DNA from: a virus
Reading direction: 5' to 3' (one strand)
Virus record (IMG/VR): IMGVR_UViG_3300043395_000773
Location: 1 to 23,349 of that record
DNA length: 23,349 nucleotides
Position 1 is the stretch's first letter. Each line of letters opens with the position of its first letter. The notes under the pieces were generated by a model. The model saw nothing but the letters and a program-made list of their open reading frames with translations. It searched no databases and had not been told where the DNA came from. Positions 12,495 through 20,495 of the stretch are shown here, in pieces. A program made the translations under genes and the position numbers.

Positions 12495-14042
12495 ATGGCT
12501 AGATATATTGTTACACTAAACCCTGTTACTTATGCCGATAGTGCGGCAGCACAGGCAGCTATTGTTGCAGTTGGGGCAAGCGTTGAAAAAGAGTTCAACC
12601 TAAATTTAACCTACGAAATTGAAGCTACGCTAGAACAGAAAAACAGTCTAGCCGGCGTACTACACAGCGAAGAAGCTGGTAAATCAGTGTCTATATCGTT
12701 GCAAGTTGTTAATGACGAGCATTTGAGAATGACTCTAGTTGATAAGGGTTATAATACACAGCTAGAAGTCCCGTCATCATATAATCCAGCGAACCGCGGT
12801 GCAGGTCAACACGTATACTTAATTGATACAGGTTTAAGACACACCCACGAACAATTTGCTGAAGCTGCAATCAATAATTTATATACAAACTTTGATAACG
12901 ATCCTAGCATAGATGACTACAATGATACAACCGGACACGGAACAACCGTAGGTAGTTTGATTGTTGGTAAGGATTTAGGCGCTGCCAAAGATGCTACATT
13001 ACATAATGTTAAATTATTTAATTCAGCTGCTGATAATATTACTGTAGCTGAAATTGTAGGCGCATTAGACGCAGTTCTAGCACACCACCAAGCTAATAAC
13101 CCATCCCAAGTTAAGGTAGTTTGTTTACCATGGGTCGCAACAAGAAACGCATTTATTGACCAGTCTGTGTCTGCGTTAAACGCGGCCAACTTAGTGGTAG
13201 TTTGTGCGGCTGGTAACAATGGCGACGATGTAGCTAATTATAGTCCAGCAGGTTTAAAAAATGTTATCACTGTTGGTGCTTATGACAATAATTGGACGGT
13301 TGGTAGCTTTACCAATATGCCCTGGGACGGTTCAAATCCACAAACTACATTTAACAACTACGGCGCAGAACTTGATATTTTTGCAATGGGCGTTGCGGTG
13401 AATGCAGCATCTAGAGGATCAGACACATCTTATATTTTTGCAACAGGTACTAGTATTGCAACAGGTGTTACTGCTGGTGTTGTAGCACAACATATTACAA
13501 AGTCGCCTGCTTATACAGCCGACCAAATCAAAGATAGTCTGTTACAAGAAGGTCATATTATTGGTGCATCAGCACTATCGTTTACTGCATTATCAGCAGG
13601 TGTTGATTATTCGGGTGTAAACAAATCTGTTGTAACATTTGATACAATGCTTGAAGATTATCTAACCACACATCCATCAGGTAGAATTGCAACATTACAA
13701 TCCGGACAGACAACTACAGTTAACCTAGGACTTAATCCAGCTGCTACTGAAGTTTCTGCCTTAGACTTTGCTCCATTACCACCATGGGCGTCGTTTGATA
13801 CAGCAACCGGTGTAGTAAGTATTGATACTGCCAGTGCACCGGCACAGCATTTACCTGGTACATTTGTATTTGCTATTAAAGGTAAAGTGAATAATGTAAC
13901 CAAAGTTGAGGAATTCAGCATTGGTATATATACTACAAGTGCCAGCGATTTAGCAGATGCAGATCAGTATTATTATGACGCAGATGCTGGTGCATATGAT
14001 CCAGTAGTTAGCTTCCAAGTTGCACCAAACGCACAAAAATAA
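12495..14042 (+). CDS. Subtilisin-like serine protease (S8) with C-terminal Ig-like domain
   Basis: 515 aa. Residues 1-70 look like an I9-type propeptide (MARYIVTLNP... YEIEATLEQKN). The catalytic domain has Asp111 in VYLIDTGLRH, His148 in TTGHGTTVGSLI, oxyanion Asn241 in CAAGNNGDD and Ser320 in ATGTSIATGVTAGVV. The usual GTSMA-P-H-A-G is GTSIATGVTAG, so the residues after Ser differ. From about 385 a putative cadherin-like Ig domain follows (LNPAATEVSALDFAPLPPWASFDTATGVVSI, in pieces). The last 35 residues are acidic and Tyr-rich. No signal peptide, so it would be released by lysis or ride on the virion. It has a late-type promoter and a terminator. Prohead, virion or host-surface cleavage are all possible. 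Confidence 0.9.
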   Translation: MARYIVTLNPVTYADSAAAQAAIVAVGASVEKEFNLNLTYEIEATLEQKNSLAGVLHSEEAGKSVSISLQVVNDEHLRMTLVDKGYNTQLEVPSSYNPANRGAGQHVYLIDTGLRHTHEQFAEAAINNLYTNFDNDPSIDDYNDTTGHGTTVGSLIVGKDLGAAKDATLHNVKLFNSAADNITVAEIVGALDAVLAHHQANNPSQVKVVCLPWVATRNAFIDQSVSALNAANLVVVCAAGNNGDDVANYSPAGLKNVITVGAYDNNWTVGSFTNMPWDGSNPQTTFNNYGAELDIFAMGVAVNAASRGSDTSYIFATGTSIATGVTAGVVAQHITKSPAYTADQIKDSLLQEGHIIGASALSFTALSAGVDYSGVNKSVVTFDTMLEDYLTTHPSGRIATLQSGQTTTVNLGLNPAATEVSALDFAPLPPWASFDTATGVVSIDTASAPAQHLPGTFVFAIKGKVNNVTKVEEFSIGIYTTSASDLADADQYYYDADAGAYDPVVSFQVAPNAQK

Positions 14043-14060
14043 TCAATTAGTTTTGATTAT
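14039..14060 (+). repeat. Inverted repeat over the subtilase stop codon
   Basis: ATAATCAA and TTGATTAT (8 bp) around a 6-base loop; the stop codon TAA at 14040-14042 lies in the left arm. AT-rich, just before the terminator; it may stabilise the mRNA end. Confidence 0.4.
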
Positions 14061-14064
14061 CCCT

Positions 14065-14094
14065 AAAAGCCGCACTAAATACTGTGCGGCTTTT
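14065..14094 (+). terminator. Terminator after the subtilase
   Basis: Stem AAAAGCCGCAC/GTGCGGCTTTT (11 bp) with an 8-base loop TAAATACT, followed by TT and the ATG of the next gene at 14097. The loop plus last stem base reads CTAAATAC, close to a late promoter box. Confidence 0.9.
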
Positions 14095-14096
14095 TT

Positions 14097-15080
14097 ATGA
14101 TTACTCTAGATATAACTACTAAAAATTCAGTCTACAATCCACTGTCGGCACAAGGACAATGGATACAGCATAGGTTTGGCAAAAGAGATTATCCAGATTT
14201 AGATCTAGACTTGAACACTATTAAAAAAACACTAGACACCTACAATCAAATATTTTTTAGATCTGTTTATGGTGATCCTTTGTGCCATCCTCATATCAGT
14301 GACATTTTATCACTAATTAAGGATTCTAACAAGAATTGCATTATGTTTACATATTTGAATATTGATGACGATAACCTTATGCAACAAATATTAGAAGTAC
14401 CTAATTTGACATTGTACGTGATGATTGATGGTTTTGAATCTTATTCAAAAACATTTTTAAATTCAGATCCTAAAACTGTTTTTAAAAATATACAAAACTT
14501 AGGTAAAAAAGCTGTTCTAGAGTTTTATATGTACAGACATAATATTCTAGAAGTAGAAAAAATTAAACAACAATTCCCAAACAATGAAATAAGTTTGACG
14601 CCGGGCAGAAAATTAACAGAAGATTCAGCAAGTATTCTTGATGAAAAAGGGCACTGGCTTTATGATGTATATTCTGTCAGCGAGTACGATATAAATTTAT
14701 ATGATTCGTCGTTAAATAAATCTCTTAATAATTTTAAAACTCTAATAGTCTTTTTGAAAGATGTCAACGGAGAATCTTTTTTAAATGAGCCGGTAGTTGC
14801 AAGGCATATTAAAGATGATATAACTTTTGAAATAGATATGCCTGCTATAAGTGTTACTGGTCATTTGTTTGATAGTACCGAAATAATGACAATCTTTAGT
14901 AATGCTTTATGCTGTGATTGGTACATAAGAGATTTAAATGATATATCTTATGTAAGCAAACTTGTAATTTCTAAGAATAAATCATTTGCCGAGAGGGACA
15001 ATTATGCTATTAGGGTTAATACAGCACTGATAGGTATAAGAGAAAAAGGACTAAAGCGTTTTTGTGATAGCGATGTCTGA
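14097..15080 (+). CDS. Radical-SAM-like protein lacking its Fe-S cysteines
   Basis: 327 aa. The N-terminus LDITTKNSVYNPLSAQG lines up with the cluster motif of radical SAM enzymes (LDIT-x-x-CxxxCxxC). The three ligand sites are Asn10, Asn14 and Ser17. FFRSVYGDPLCHPHI takes the place of the GGEP-LLHPDI strand that binds SAM, followed by alternating strand/helix units (CIMFTYLNID, LYVMIDGFE, AVLEFYMYRHN), as in a TIM barrel. It has only three Cys in all, none arranged as a cluster site. It is probably a pseudoenzyme: scaffold, substrate-binding or regulatory partner of the radical SAM enzyme encoded tail-to-tail with a 30-base overlap. No ribosome site is visible, because the ATG follows a terminator T-run. 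The match is by pattern only. Confidence 0.6.
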   Translation: MITLDITTKNSVYNPLSAQGQWIQHRFGKRDYPDLDLDLNTIKKTLDTYNQIFFRSVYGDPLCHPHISDILSLIKDSNKNCIMFTYLNIDDDNLMQQILEVPNLTLYVMIDGFESYSKTFLNSDPKTVFKNIQNLGKKAVLEFYMYRHNILEVEKIKQQFPNNEISLTPGRKLTEDSASILDEKGHWLYDVYSVSEYDINLYDSSLNKSLNNFKTLIVFLKDVNGESFLNEPVVARHIKDDITFEIDMPAISVTGHLFDSTEIMTIFSNALCCDWYIRDLNDISYVSKLVISKNKSFAERDNYAIRVNTALIGIREKGLKRFCDSDV

Positions 15081-16067
15081 TATATTATTACAAAATTCGT
15101 AAGGGCATTCAGTTTCAGTTAATGGTAGTCCCCAGCTATCTAAATTTGATATATTGCCAAAATGCTTGGCGCCGCACCAGCTACTATAAATATCGCCGCT
15201 GGCATCTATGTTTACACTTTCAAATCCTAAGTGGCAGCGCATTCCTTTAAAAGAATTTAACCCTTCATTTATAATTTGATGACTTTGCACATATTTTGCT
15301 GTTCCATCATCGTATAAAAATTCAGTCATCCATGCGGTAGGATCCGGTGGAGGAGGCTGTGATGCATTTGGATCCGGTGGTGGACAAGGTCTAGGTTTAA
15401 TGCCTGGCCTACGTAAAATTTCTAGTTCTTCTTCTGTATAGGGCCAATATGTTTCTTGTTTGCTATTGCGGCCTAGCAGTTTAGCATACATGGTTTTAAC
15501 ACATATACTTACATTATCATAGCGATTGCGTTCACAGTCTAGGAACAAATTACGCAAATCTTCAACGTCTTGTCCTAGCTGTTCTACTTGGCCAGCAACA
15601 CCTGCTATGTTTATGTCAATGGTAACATCATGCTTGATTTCGTTTATTACATTAACAAGATGTTCTTTGCTCATGCTCAACGGATGCCAAGTAATGACAA
15701 CACCATCTAGATAATCTTTGGCTTTACTCCACCAATTAACAGTTCTACTAGCATTAGTAAAAACTACACTATGTGTATGGTATTCAGATATCTTACGTAT
15801 GATATCTTCAAAGCCGCGCATTACGGTGACTTCGCCACCAATAATTTCAAAGTCAACACGCTTGTTTAATGCATTATAGTGTGAACATATTTTTTCTACT
15901 GTTTTTAAATAGATATCTAAATCAAGCCATGGCCTACTGCCGTCATGTAAAATGCTTGGGCAATATGCACATTCAAAATTACATTGATTGCCCATGTTCC
16001 ATTGTACGCGAATATTATCCATAGGACCGCGGGCATGAGGTCCTTTTACAGAAATCAATTTGGCCAT
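15051..16067 (-). CDS. Radical SAM enzyme with SPASM-like C-terminus
   Basis: 338 aa from the ATG at 16067. The [4Fe-4S] motif QCNFECAYCPS gives C29, C33, C36; FEIIGGEVTVMRGF is the SAM-binding GGE strand. The C-terminal part, RCHLGFESVNIDASGDIYSSWC plus ECPYEFCNNISD (split here), has the Cys pattern of SPASM/twitch domains that hold extra clusters in peptide- or protein-modifying enzymes. Between them is a Pro-rich run (PRPCPPPDP, then PPPPDP, about 223-241). The 33 codons upstream of 16067 are rejected because the PAAR gene stops there: TAATG joins the two by one base, so translation is coupled. Substrate may be a virion protein, with PAAR the nearest candidate; this is inference. Confidence 0.85.
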   Translation of the reverse strand: MAKLISVKGPHARGPMDNIRVQWNMGNQCNFECAYCPSILHDGSRPWLDLDIYLKTVEKICSHYNALNKRVDFEIIGGEVTVMRGFEDIIRKISEYHTHSVVFTNASRTVNWWSKAKDYLDGVVITWHPLSMSKEHLVNVINEIKHDVTIDINIAGVAGQVEQLGQDVEDLRNLFLDCERNRYDNVSICVKTMYAKLLGRNSKQETYWPYTEEELEILRRPGIKPRPCPPPDPNASQPPPPDPTAWMTEFLYDDGTAKYVQSHQIINEGLNSFKGMRCHLGFESVNIDASGDIYSSWCGAKHFGNISNLDSWGLPLTETECPYEFCNNISDIAITKTL

Positions 16068-16342
16068 TATGGCCCTATAAATACAGTAGTTGAGCCGGTA
16101 GATACAGCATGACCGCAACTGGCTGCGCTTATGGCTTGTACAGTTGACGGCCTTCCATTGATCCATACTGTGCCGCTACCACTGATTATAACAGGAGTAG
16201 TATGTGGTGGTTCGCCGTGTGGTGCAACTGTATCGCCTACTATACTAGCAGGTTTGTTGTTGATCCAAACCGTAGGTGATCCAGGACCGGTAATCAATCC
16301 TGCTGATGCTAAATCTACTCCTACTCTAGCTGCGCCTGGCAT
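16067..16342 (-). CDS. PAAR-domain baseplate spike-tip protein
   Basis: 91 aa, all one PAAR fold, equivalent in role to T4 gp5.4. It should cap the central spike of the contractile tail and help pierce the host envelope. Pattern: MPGAARVGVDLASAG, GSPTVWINNKPAS, VAPHGEPPH, GSGTVWINGRPS, SCGHAVSTGSTTVFIG, with H42, H47, C76 and H78 as likely zinc ligands at the tip. The TATAAATA box at 16348-16355 stands five bases before the ATG. That fits a leaderless late message, and no ribosome site is seen. The stop overlaps the start of the radical SAM gene by one base. Its presence supports a myovirus-type tail. Confidence 0.92.
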   Translation of the reverse strand: MPGAARVGVDLASAGLITGPGSPTVWINNKPASIVGDTVAPHGEPPHTTPVIISGSGTVWINGRPSTVQAISAASCGHAVSTGSTTVFIGP

Positions 16343-16347
16343 AACTT

Positions 16348-16355
16348 TATTTATA
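16348..16355 (-). promoter_or_regulatory. Perfect T4 late promoter box for PAAR
   Basis: TATAAATA on the minus strand; its TAA is also the stop codon region (16351-16353) of the preceding gene. The predicted +1 equals the A of the PAAR ATG at 16342. Confidence 0.65.
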
Positions 16356-16707
16356 CTACTTCTTCAGTTTCTTTATTAGCTTTAGCAATTTCTTCTTCAG
16401 CAAACTTAGCTGTTTGTGCTAGCTCTGTTTCAATATCAATCATTTTGGTATAATCTTCTGCAGATGATTCCATAGTTTCTAATACTGTTAGCAATTGATC
16501 AGTTTGCATAAAGACCATTTCTGTTTTAGCTGTTAGCGCAAAAGGAATCAAAGCTACATCTTGACCTGCAATAACAACGATCTTAGGATTAGACACAGTA
16601 ATAACTGATTTCTTTTTATCGATCCCAATCAACCGTCCTATGAATTCTTCGCCTTTTTGTGTTTTAATTGTTACTACTTTAGATAGTAAATCGTCTAGAT
16701 AATACAT
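16351..16707 (-). CDS. Small phage protein, Sm-like N-terminal part, function unknown
   Basis: 118 aa. Residues 1-60 (YYLDDLLSKVVTIKTQKGEEFIGRLIGIDKKKSVITVSNP, in pieces, then VVIAGQDVALIPFAL) read as a small beta barrel like Sm/LSm proteins: VTIKTQKGEEFIGRLIGID is the Sm1-like strand-turn run. The C-terminal 45 residues form an acidic, Ala/Glu-rich helix. Proteins with this start are common in T4-like marine phages without assigned function. RNA binding is suggested by the fold guess only. AGGA precedes the ATG, 15 bases after the glutaredoxin gene, so it is part of the nrd transcript. Its last codons contain the late box of PAAR. Confidence 0.65.
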   Translation of the reverse strand: MYYLDDLLSKVVTIKTQKGEEFIGRLIGIDKKKSVITVSNPKIVVIAGQDVALIPFALTAKTEMVFMQTDQLLTVLETMESSAEDYTKMIDIETELAQTAKFAEEEIAKANKETEEVV

Positions 16708-16722
16708 ATATTGTCCTGTGTG

Positions 16723-17004
16723 TTAAAGTGTGCCAAGTTGTCCCACATCAACTTTGCTTTCAATTCTTTCTTTGATGGTACCAACACCTAAATTTTTAAG
16801 TCCGGTGAAACCACCTTCTACAAATAATTTACCATTATGATAAATCTGCGGCATAGTTCTGTGGCCTTCTGCTACAACAAATTCTCTGGCGGCTGTATCA
16901 TTTTCAATGTTTATTTCTTCAAATGGTATGTTGTTATTTTTTAATAGAGTTTTAGCCTGTATGCAGTAGCCACAGTTATTTTTAGTGTAAATTGTTAAAC
17001 TCAT
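16723..17004 (-). CDS. Glutaredoxin
   Basis: 93 aa, thioredoxin fold. The active site CGYC (C11, C14) follows MSLTIYTKNN; RTMPQIYHNG contains the cis-Pro turn, and FVEGGFTGLKN the glutathione-binding GG. It should be the electron donor for the ribonucleotide reductase encoded directly upstream, as T4 NrdC is for T4 NrdAB. It overlaps nrdB by 4 bases (ATGA). Length is normal for a phage or bacterial GrxC-type protein. Confidence 0.93.
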   Translation of the reverse strand: MSLTIYTKNNCGYCIQAKTLLKNNNIPFEEINIENDTAAREFVVAEGHRTMPQIYHNGKLFVEGGFTGLKNLGVGTIKERIESKVDVGQLGTL

Positions 17005-18137
17005 AGTGACATTCCCGCAAATGTGTTTTCTGTAATATCTTGTTTTGTACCGCCAATTACATAACTACTGATTTCAGTTTCTTGTGGCGCTACCTGTACT
17101 TCGCTACCGCTGATCCATTTTTGTGTCCATGGCAAAGGATTGGTACCAGCTACTTTGTAAGGTGCATCGATGCCCACAGAACGCATACGCTTTGCGGCAA
17201 TCCATTCAACATATTGTTTTAATAATTCAGCATTAAGACCAATCATTGATCCGTCACGAAATAGGTAATCTGCCCAATCCTTTTCTTGCTGAACTGCGTC
17301 CATAAACATTTCTAGACATGCTCCCTTTGTTTCCTCTGCTATACGAATAAAGTCGGGATCGTCTTGTGGCAAAACTTTTAGCATATGTTGCGTACTAGCC
17401 AAGTGTACATTTTCGTCTCGGGCAATTAATTTAATAATTTTAGCGTTACCTTCCATTTTCTTTAGTTCAGCAAAGGCCCAACTACAGGCAAAACTAACAT
17501 AAAAACGAACACCTTCAAGAATGTTAACGCTCATCAAACATAACCAAATTTGTTTTTTAAGGTCGTATAAATCAACTTTAATTTTTTTACCATTAACAGT
17601 ATGCTCACCTTCGCCTAATAAATTATACCAACTTGATAGTTCAATGAGTTTATCATAATTTTTGCTAATGCTGTCGGCGCAACTAACGATCTCACGCATA
17701 TCCATCATTTCATCAAATATTTTACTTGGGTCGGCGTAGATGTTACGAATAATATGAGTGTAACTGCGACTGTGAATTGTTTCGCTGAATGCCCATGTTT
17801 CAACCCATGTTTCAACTTCTGGAAGACTAACAATAGGTAATAATGCTACGTTAGGACTACGCCCTTGTACGCTGTCTAATAATATTTGACGTTTTAGATT
17901 GCTGGTAAAAATATGTTGCTCATGCTCAGTGAGGTCTTTGAAGTCTTTGGCATCTCGTAGAATATCAACTTCTTCTGGGCGCCAAAAGAAACCTAATTGT
18001 TTATCGGTTAATTTGTCAAATTGACGATACTTTAATGTATCGTAACGTTGCATTGTAACCGTACCGCCTGCGTCTAAAAACATTGTTGCAGTGGTATGGT
18101 CCTTGCGATTATGGGAATTGAAAACTGAGTAAGTCAT
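17001..18137 (-). CDS. nrdB: Ribonucleotide reductase class Ia, small subunit
   Basis: 378 aa. Di-iron tyrosyl-radical subunit partnering NrdA in making dNDPs. All ligands and the radical site are visible: D88 (LLDSVQGR), E119 and H122 and Tyr126 (SETIHSRSYTHI), E208 (ILEGVRFYVSF), E242 and H245 (ARDENVHLAS). The SETIHSRSYTHI run matches the Escherichia coli arrangement (E115, H118, Y122). The C-terminus NTFAGMSL is the tail that docks on NrdA. GAGG precedes the ATG at 18137, 14 bases after nrdA, and the 3' end overlaps glutaredoxin by 4 bases. Operon nrdA-nrdB-grx under a perfect sigma70 promoter, so early expression. Confidence 0.97.
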   Translation of the reverse strand: MTYSVFNSHNRKDHTTATMFLDAGGTVTMQRYDTLKYRQFDKLTDKQLGFFWRPEEVDILRDAKDFKDLTEHEQHIFTSNLKRQILLDSVQGRSPNVALLPIVSLPEVETWVETWAFSETIHSRSYTHIIRNIYADPSKIFDEMMDMREIVSCADSISKNYDKLIELSSWYNLLGEGEHTVNGKKIKVDLYDLKKQIWLCLMSVNILEGVRFYVSFACSWAFAELKKMEGNAKIIKLIARDENVHLASTQHMLKVLPQDDPDFIRIAEETKGACLEMFMDAVQQEKDWADYLFRDGSMIGLNAELLKQYVEWIAAKRMRSVGIDAPYKVAGTNPLPWTQKWISGSEVQVAPQETEISSYVIGGTKQDITENTFAGMSL

Positions 18138-18151
18138 AAATTGTGCCTCGA

Positions 18152-20464
18152 TTAAATTTTACAGCTATCGCAATCATCGTCCCCACCGCTAGTATCACTG
18201 AGGATTTCTGTCTGAGAAACTGGAGTAGATAGTTTTTCAACATCAACTTCTCCTTGTCCGTCATAGGTGTTGTTATAGTAAAGTTGCTTACCGCCAAATT
18301 TGTAGAACATAATTATATGTTGTAGTAACAAGCTCATTGGAATTTTTTCATCGTCAAAGAATTGTGGATTGTAACTGGTGTTAACACTAATACCCTGGTC
18401 AATGTATTTTTGTAATACTGCACAAATCTTTAAATAGCCTTCCGGACTCTTTTGATCCCATAACAGGTCATATTTGTTTTTTAGACGACGGTATTCAGGA
18501 ACAACCTGTTTTAACACACCATCCTTGCTTTGCTTAATACTTACATAACTACGTGGAGGTTCAATACCGTTAGTACTATTTGAAATTTGAGCACTTGTTT
18601 CTGCCGGCATTAGCGCCATTAGCGTACTGTTACGAATACCATATTCCTTAAGGTCCTTACGCAAAGACTTCCAATCCATTCGTTCTTTGTGCTTTACAAG
18701 ATCATCAATTTCTTTCTTGTAGGTCATGTTAGGTGTTACGCCATCACTGTACTTAGTTTCGTTACTCTTGGGGCATGCGCCCTTCTCCTGTGCTAGTTTA
18801 ACGCTAGCCTTGATTAGATAATAACTCCATGCTTCAGCCCACTCATCAACTAAGTCTAAGTTTGGGTTCTGATAGTTTGTGTCATTTTTTGCTAACCAGT
18901 ATGCAAAATTAATAATGCCTACACCCAATGGACGACGATTTTCTGTACTCAATCTTGCCGCTATCACAGGATAACTTTGATAATCAAGCAAAGCATCTAA
19001 TGCACGGACAGCAAGCTCGCAGGGCTTTTCAAAGTCTGCAGGACTTTTAATATTGCCCCAGTTAATAGCACTTAGAGTACAAAGACTTATTTCACCATCA
19101 GGATCATTGATATCCTTCAAAGGTTTAGTGGGCAAGTTAATTTCACAACATAGGTTGCTTTGATGAATTGGAGCCACATCTTCTTTAAATGCACCGTGAC
19201 TATTAGCATGGTCAACATTCATTAGATATATGCGTCCTGTATCTTTACGTTCTGTGACGAATGCACTAAACAAGTCAACTGCTTTAATTGTTTTCTTACG
19301 AATACGTGTATTGCGTTCAGCAGTTTCATACAAATCACGAAATTTATCTTGGTCAGCAAAGAACGCATCATAGAGTCCAGGAACGTCGTGCGGAGAAAAT
19401 AGTGTAATATCGGCACCTGTTAACAAACGCTCGTACATTAATTTGTTGAATTGAACACCGTAATCCATGTGACGTACACGGTTGTCTTCTGTACCTTTAT
19501 TGTTCTTTAATACCAACAAATCTTCTACTTCTAGATGCCAAATTGGATAATAAAGTGTTGCGGCTCCTCCTCGGACACCGCCTTGTGAACAGCTCTTGAC
19601 TGCGCTTTGGAAATGCTTATAAAAAGGTATAACGCCAGTGTGGCTGGCATCGCCATTGCGAATGGGAGAGCCAATAGCCCTAATGCGACCGGCTCCAATG
19701 CCAATGCCAGCTTTTTGAGATACATACTTAACGATTGAACTTGCAGTTGCATTAATACTATCTAAGCTATCATCAGTTTCAATCAGCACACAGCTACTGA
19801 ATTGACGCTGTGGCGTCCTCACGCCTGCCATGATTGGTGTTGGCAAGCTAATATCAAATGTACTTGTAGAGTCGTAGAAATCTTTAACATACTGCATACG
19901 AGTATCTTTGGGATAGCGTCCAAATAGTGTGGCAGCGATCATCATGTATGCAACTTGAGGACTTTCAAAGATTTGCTTATTTGCACGATTCTGTACAAGA
20001 TATTTGCCGCGGAACTGTTCCATGGCTGCATAGGTCAGCAGGTTATCTCTGTCGTGTTTGATATAAGTATTCAAGTCATCAATTTCTTCTTCTGTGTAGA
20101 GTTCTAGGATTTCTTTATCGTAGAATCCTTTATTGATATTTGTTTTAATAATAGAAAGTAAATGCGGAGGATTGAATTCTCCGTAGACATGCTTACGTAG
20201 ATGATAGTTAATCAATCTACCAGCAACATATTGATAATTTGGAGTTTCTTCGCTGATAAGATCGGCTGCACTCTTAATCAGTGTTTCTTGGATATCACTA
20301 CTTGTTATGCCATTGTAAAATTGAATGTGACTTTTAATTTCAACTTCACTTGGGCTTACCCCTGTTATTCCATCGCATGCATAAAAGACTACTTTATGTA
20401 ACTTATCTAAATTTAGTTCTTCTTTGCTACCGTTTCTTTTTGTTATTAGAATAGATCTTGACAT
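18152..20464 (-). CDS. nrdA: Ribonucleotide reductase class Ia, large subunit
   Basis: 770 aa from the ATG at 20464, which has AGGA 5 bases upstream; the ATG two codons earlier is too close to that site. Reduces NDPs to dNDPs for phage DNA synthesis. With this start the catalytic residues are C225 (FSSCVLI), N437, C439 and E441 (NLCCE), and C462 (SLCTLSA), the same numbers as in Escherichia coli NrdA. An N-terminal ATP-cone (residues 1-95, ITKRNGSKEELN) is present, so dATP control of activity is possible. The C-terminal CDSCKI is the swinging dithiol reduced by glutaredoxin, which is encoded in the operon. A Gly/Asp-rich linker (SGGDDD) precedes it. Confidence 0.97.
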   Translation of the reverse strand: MSRSILITKRNGSKEELNLDKLHKVVFYACDGITGVSPSEVEIKSHIQFYNGITSSDIQETLIKSAADLISEETPNYQYVAGRLINYHLRKHVYGEFNPPHLLSIIKTNINKGFYDKEILELYTEEEIDDLNTYIKHDRDNLLTYAAMEQFRGKYLVQNRANKQIFESPQVAYMMIAATLFGRYPKDTRMQYVKDFYDSTSTFDISLPTPIMAGVRTPQRQFSSCVLIETDDSLDSINATASSIVKYVSQKAGIGIGAGRIRAIGSPIRNGDASHTGVIPFYKHFQSAVKSCSQGGVRGGAATLYYPIWHLEVEDLLVLKNNKGTEDNRVRHMDYGVQFNKLMYERLLTGADITLFSPHDVPGLYDAFFADQDKFRDLYETAERNTRIRKKTIKAVDLFSAFVTERKDTGRIYLMNVDHANSHGAFKEDVAPIHQSNLCCEINLPTKPLKDINDPDGEISLCTLSAINWGNIKSPADFEKPCELAVRALDALLDYQSYPVIAARLSTENRRPLGVGIINFAYWLAKNDTNYQNPNLDLVDEWAEAWSYYLIKASVKLAQEKGACPKSNETKYSDGVTPNMTYKKEIDDLVKHKERMDWKSLRKDLKEYGIRNSTLMALMPAETSAQISNSTNGIEPPRSYVSIKQSKDGVLKQVVPEYRRLKNKYDLLWDQKSPEGYLKICAVLQKYIDQGISVNTSYNPQFFDDEKIPMSLLLQHIIMFYKFGGKQLYYNNTYDGQGEVDVEKLSTPVSQTEILSDTSGGDDDCDSCKI

Positions 20465-20495
20465 ATGCATCCTGTGATATACTTGTTGTGTTTTT

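Noticed and set aside
15185-15192. Perfect TATAAATA on the plus strand inside the radical SAM gene
   Set aside because: It encodes the conserved DIYS of the SPASM-like region; no plus-strand gene follows, so chance is the simpler explanation.
16076-16083. Perfect TATAAATA on the plus strand in the end of the PAAR gene, facing the nrd operon in antisense
   Set aside because: It also encodes the VFI residues common at the end of PAAR proteins, and a few perfect 8-mers are expected by chance in this AT-rich window; no plus-strand gene follows.
16068-16166. Longer N-terminus of the radical SAM enzyme (start at 16166)
   Set aside because: The added Cys-rich stretch is another frame of PAAR; the TAATG junction gives a better start at 16067.
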